Of a DNA stretch of 64,000 bases, positions 61,513 through 64,000 are shown in pieces; position 1 is the stretch's first letter; each line of letters opens with the position of its first letter. The notes beneath the pieces are model-generated. The model ran no database searches, was not told the DNA's origin, and saw nothing but the letters and a program-made list of their open reading frames with translations. The translations under genes and the position numbers were made by a program. This stretch comes from Microvirga terrae (GTDB lineage: Bacteria; Pseudomonadota; Alphaproteobacteria; Rhizobiales; Beijerinckiaceae), in NCBI RefSeq assembly GCF_013307435.2, contig NZ_CP102845.1, positions 372,001-436,000 on the forward strand, in the 5' to 3' direction.

Positions 61513-62559
61513 ATGGATCGGGCATCCGCCATCTCGTCGGATCAGAGGCTGCGCATCCTCCTGCTGGAGGACAGCGCCCTCGATGCTGAATTGATGACGG
61601 AAGCCCTGGCCGATGCCGGCCTGTCCGCCGCGATCGAGCGCGTGGTGTCGGCCGCCGAGTTCACGGCGGCGGTCCGGGACGGGAGATGGGACCTCATCCT
61701 GGCCGATTACCTTCTGCCGGCCTTCAACGGCCTGAACGCCCTCGAGATCGCCCGGGAGATCGTTCCCGCCACGCCTTTCGTGTTCGTGTCGGGCGCCCTC
61801 GGCGAGGAGGTCGCCGTCGAGGCCCTGAAGCGCGGCGCGACGGATTACGTCCTGAAGGAGAAGCTCGACCGGCTGCCCGCCACGATCCTGCGCGCCCTGG
61901 CCGAAGCCGGCGAGCGCGCCGAGAAGAAGCGGGCGCAGGATGCCCTGCAGCAGATGCTCGACGAGCGAACGGCGCTTCTGCACGAGCTCGACCACCGGGT
62001 GAAGAACAATCTCCAGCTGCTGCTCTCCCTCATCGGCATCGAGATCCGCCAGTCCGAGGACGACCAGGTGCGTCACGTGCTCGGGCGCGTGAAGGAGCGC
62101 ATGCAGGCGCTCGCCGCCGCGCATCGCGATCTCTATGACGGGCAGGGATCGACGCGGTTCGACGCGTCGAGCTTCGCCAAGGGCTTGTGCCATGAACTGA
62201 CCGCGGCGCTTCCGGACGTGCGGATCACGCCGGAATTCGAGATCGAGACCGTGGAGGTCGAGGCCGCGAAGGCAGCCCCGATGGCGCTCCTGTTCAACGA
62301 GATCGTGGTCAACGCCCTGACCCACGCCTACAAGGAGCGGAAGGGAAAGCTGAAGCTCCGGCTCCAGGTGCGGGACGGGGCCCTGCTCTTCGAGATCTCC
62401 GACGACGCCTTCAGCCCCGAGGAGAAGGAGGCCGCGCGGACGAGCGCCTCCGGCACCATCCTGAAGGCCCTGGCGCGCCAGCTCGACGCCCATGTCGATT
62501 GGCCCCGGGAAGAACCAGCCACGCTCGTGCGTGTCCTGATGCCGGTTCAGGACAGCTAG
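61513..62559 (+). CDS. Receiver-HisKA_2 hybrid protein (histidine kinase-like)
   Basis: A 348-residue protein. Receiver domain residues are 12-130, with phospho-acceptor Asp65 in ILADYLLPAFNG. A linker and a HisKA_2 dimerisation region follow, with His161 in LHELDHRVKNNLQ. The ATPase region has an intact N box (LLFNEIVVNALTHAYKE). The place of the DxGxG motif reads SDDAFSPEEKE, and the following glycine segment is reduced to ASGTILKALARQLDA. ATP binding may be weak or lost. It lies 8 bases after the Rcp1-like gene and would be the next element in a phosphorelay from BphP. Confidence 0.9.
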   Translation: MDRASAISSDQRLRILLLEDSALDAELMTEALADAGLSAAIERVVSAAEFTAAVRDGRWDLILADYLLPAFNGLNALEIAREIVPATPFVFVSGALGEEVAVEALKRGATDYVLKEKLDRLPATILRALAEAGERAEKKRAQDALQQMLDERTALLHELDHRVKNNLQLLLSLIGIEIRQSEDDQVRHVLGRVKERMQALAAAHRDLYDGQGSTRFDASSFAKGLCHELTAALPDVRITPEFEIETVEVEAAKAAPMALLFNEIVVNALTHAYKERKGKLKLRLQVRDGALLFEISDDAFSPEEKEAARTSASGTILKALARQLDAHVDWPREEPATLVRVLMPVQDS

Positions 62560-62560
62560 C

Positions 62561-64000
62561 ATGACGGGCCGACGATCCGCAGCGAAAGACAGGGCCGAAC
62601 AAGCGAATCGCGGCCGTCCCGCCGGGGTCCGCACGTCGCTGCGGCAGGTGTTGTGGGGACTGGTCTTCGTTCTCGCCCTGCCGACTATTCTGGTGGCGGC
62701 GGCTGGCCTCTATTCGGGCTACCGGGCCGAGCAGCAGGCGATCGACCTGCGCATGCAGGAAACCGCCCGTGCCCTGAGCCTGCTGCTCGACCGCGAGATC
62801 GAGAAGTCGGTGGTCGGCCTGCAGGTGCTCGCCCAATCGTCCAGCCTCGCCAAGGGCGACCTCGAGGAATTCTACCAGCGGACGAAAAACACCGGACTGG
62901 CCGACCCGTCGTGGATCGCGCTCTTCGAACCCGGCGGCCGCGTTCTGTTCAACACCCGTGTGCCTTACGGCGTCGCCTTGCCGAACAGCAACCGTCCGGA
63001 GGCGCTGCGGCTCGTTCAGGAAACCCGCAAGCCCCATGTGTCCGACCTCTATGTGGGGTCATTGACCCGGCAGCGCCTGATCACCATCGACGTCCCGGTC
63101 ATTCTCGACGAGCAGGTCGTCTACATCCTGTCGCTCGCGATCACGCCGGACGTCTTTCAGGCCATCATCCGCGACCAGCGGATCGACAGCGGGTGGAACG
63201 CCGCGGTGCTCGACCGCAGCCGGACCATCGTGGCCCGCTCCCGCGCCCCGGAGCGGTTCGTCGGCCAATCCGCCAGTCCCAACGTTCAGGAGGCCCTCGC
63301 GGCCTCGCGGGAAGGACGCCTCCAGAGCGTGACGCTCGAGGGCATTCCGGTGCGCACCTATTTCAGTCAGTCGCCGGCTTACGGCTGGTCCTTCGTGCTC
63401 AGCATCCCGGAAACGGAGCTAGCACGGTCGGCCCAGCGCTCCCTCTTCTGGCTGGCGGTTCTGGGTGCTGTCATCCTGGGCGGCATTCTCCTGGCGGTCC
63501 TGCTCTCCCGCGCCATCGCCAAACCGGTCGACCAGCTCGTGGCGGCGGCCCAGACCCTCGGACGCGGCCATGAGGTGTCGGCTCCGACGACCACCCGGGT
63601 GCTGGAATTCGACACGATCAAGAAGGCGCTCGTGGAGGCCTCGACCGGCCTCCGCAGGCACGAGCGGGAGCGGGAGGAGGTTCTCGCCCACATGGCCGAG
63701 AGCGAGGCGCGCCTGCGCATGGCCCTCACGGCGGGACATCTCGGCTCCTGGGAGTTCGTTCCGTCCACGGGCGCCTTCACCACGTCGGCCCTGTGCCGGG
63801 CCAATTTCGGCCGTGACGCCGACGAGCCTTTCACCTATGCGGACCTGATCGAGTCGATCCATCCCGACGACCGGGCCATGCAGGCGGAGGCCATGGCCCG
63901 GGCCCTTGCGACCCGCACGGACCTGCACGTGGAATATCGCGCAATCTGGCCCGACGGCAGCGAACACTGGATCCGGATCAGCGGCCGGATGCGAATCGGG
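62561..64000 (+). CDS. Membrane sensor protein with periplasmic sensor and PAS domain, cut by the window end
   Basis: The frame is open from ATG 62561 to the window end (480 codons, no stop). TM1 is near residues 30-55 (VLWGLVFVLALPTILVAAAGLYSGY). A periplasmic CACHE-like sensor follows (about 60-290; EKSVVGLQVLAQSSSLAKG, GWNAAVLDRSRTIVARS). TM2 is about 295-318, then a HAMP-like segment (SRAIAKPVDQLVAAAQTLG) and the start of a PAS_3 domain (LRMALTAGHLGSWEF, IHPDDRAM, WPDGSEHWIRISGRM). Proteins of this layout generally end in an HWE/HisKA_2 kinase; that part is outside the window. The start is 1 base after the previous stop. Confidence 0.88.
   Translation, partial: MTGRRSAAKDRAEQANRGRPAGVRTSLRQVLWGLVFVLALPTILVAAAGLYSGYRAEQQAIDLRMQETARALSLLLDREIEKSVVGLQVLAQSSSLAKGDLEEFYQRTKNTGLADPSWIALFEPGGRVLFNTRVPYGVALPNSNRPEALRLVQETRKPHVSDLYVGSLTRQRLITIDVPVILDEQVVYILSLAITPDVFQAIIRDQRIDSGWNAAVLDRSRTIVARSRAPERFVGQSASPNVQEALAASREGRLQSVTLEGIPVRTYFSQSPAYGWSFVLSIPETELARSAQRSLFWLAVLGAVILGGILLAVLLSRAIAKPVDQLVAAAQTLGRGHEVSAPTTTRVLEFDTIKKALVEASTGLRRHEREREEVLAHMAESEARLRMALTAGHLGSWEFVPSTGAFTTSALCRANFGRDADEPFTYADLIESIHPDDRAMQAEAMARALATRTDLHVEYRAIWPDGSEHWIRISGRMRIG

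Overview
The window is GC-rich chromosomal DNA from an alphaproteobacterium, most likely of the order Hyphomicrobiales (Rhizobiales). The evidence is the gene content: a 180-kDa-type NAD-glutamate dehydrogenase, an SDHAF4/DUF1674 protein, DUF2794 and DUF4170 proteins, a hemC-hemD-mitofilin-hemY block facing tsaD-gpsA, a purH/heparinase/rsmB/htpX neighbourhood, and two families of intergenic palindromic repeats that resemble those scattered through Microvirga, Methylobacterium, Bosea and Bradyrhizobium genomes. I cannot name the genus from sequence reading alone. No phage, transposase, CRISPR array, rRNA operon or replication origin is seen.

Layout. Positions 1-6,450 hold the end of a Bax-inhibitor-1 family gene, a GYD protein, a DHA2 exporter, an acetyltransferase, an SDR enzyme, a DUF2794 protein, a candidate structured small RNA with two terminators, and an oxidoreductase divergent from its HxlR-type regulator. 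Positions 6,560-13,410 hold the giant glutamate dehydrogenase, a UMF1-type MFS protein and a YbjQ protein. Positions 13,610-21,255 hold purH, a methyltransferase, a cupin, a heparinase II/III-like protein, an rRNA cytosine methyltransferase, htpX and the SDHAF4 homologue. Positions 21,360-24,740 hold a chromosomal ccdAB module, an ECF41 sigma factor with its AhpD-like partner and a perfect ECF41-type promoter, and a cyclopropane-fatty-acid synthase. Positions 24,860-29,740 hold an L,D-transpeptidase, acetyl-CoA synthetase, several small hypothetical genes and an EVE-domain protein. Positions 29,750-37,100 hold gpsA and tsaD facing the heme operon. Three tRNA genes (Thr, Ala, Gly) follow at 37,181-37,564.

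The more accessory part starts after the tRNAs. It contains two paralogous chemoreceptors that share an almost identical signalling half, a decayed fragment of a tryptophanyl-tRNA synthetase gene, a cation-diffusion-facilitator transporter, and a two-gene operon. That operon encodes a 1217-residue FecR-TPR-beta-barrel protein followed without a gap by a CHASE2 adenylate cyclase (43,696-49,326). I consider it the best candidate for an under-described signalling system. A lone response regulator and a glutamine-amidotransferase-like protein follow.

At 50,983-53,923 an XRE-type regulator of the ScfR/RamB class lies divergent from isocitrate lyase, with a perfect TTGTAAA-N4-TTTACAA palindrome beside the regulator start codon. 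The last 10 kb hold an osmoprotectant ABC transporter (OsmF/YehYXW type). Through ATGA overlaps it runs directly into a heme oxygenase, a bacteriophytochrome histidine kinase, a CheY-like regulator, a receiver-HisKA_2 hybrid and a further membrane sensor cut by the window end. The coding layout therefore predicts co-transcription of compatible-solute uptake and red/far-red light sensing.
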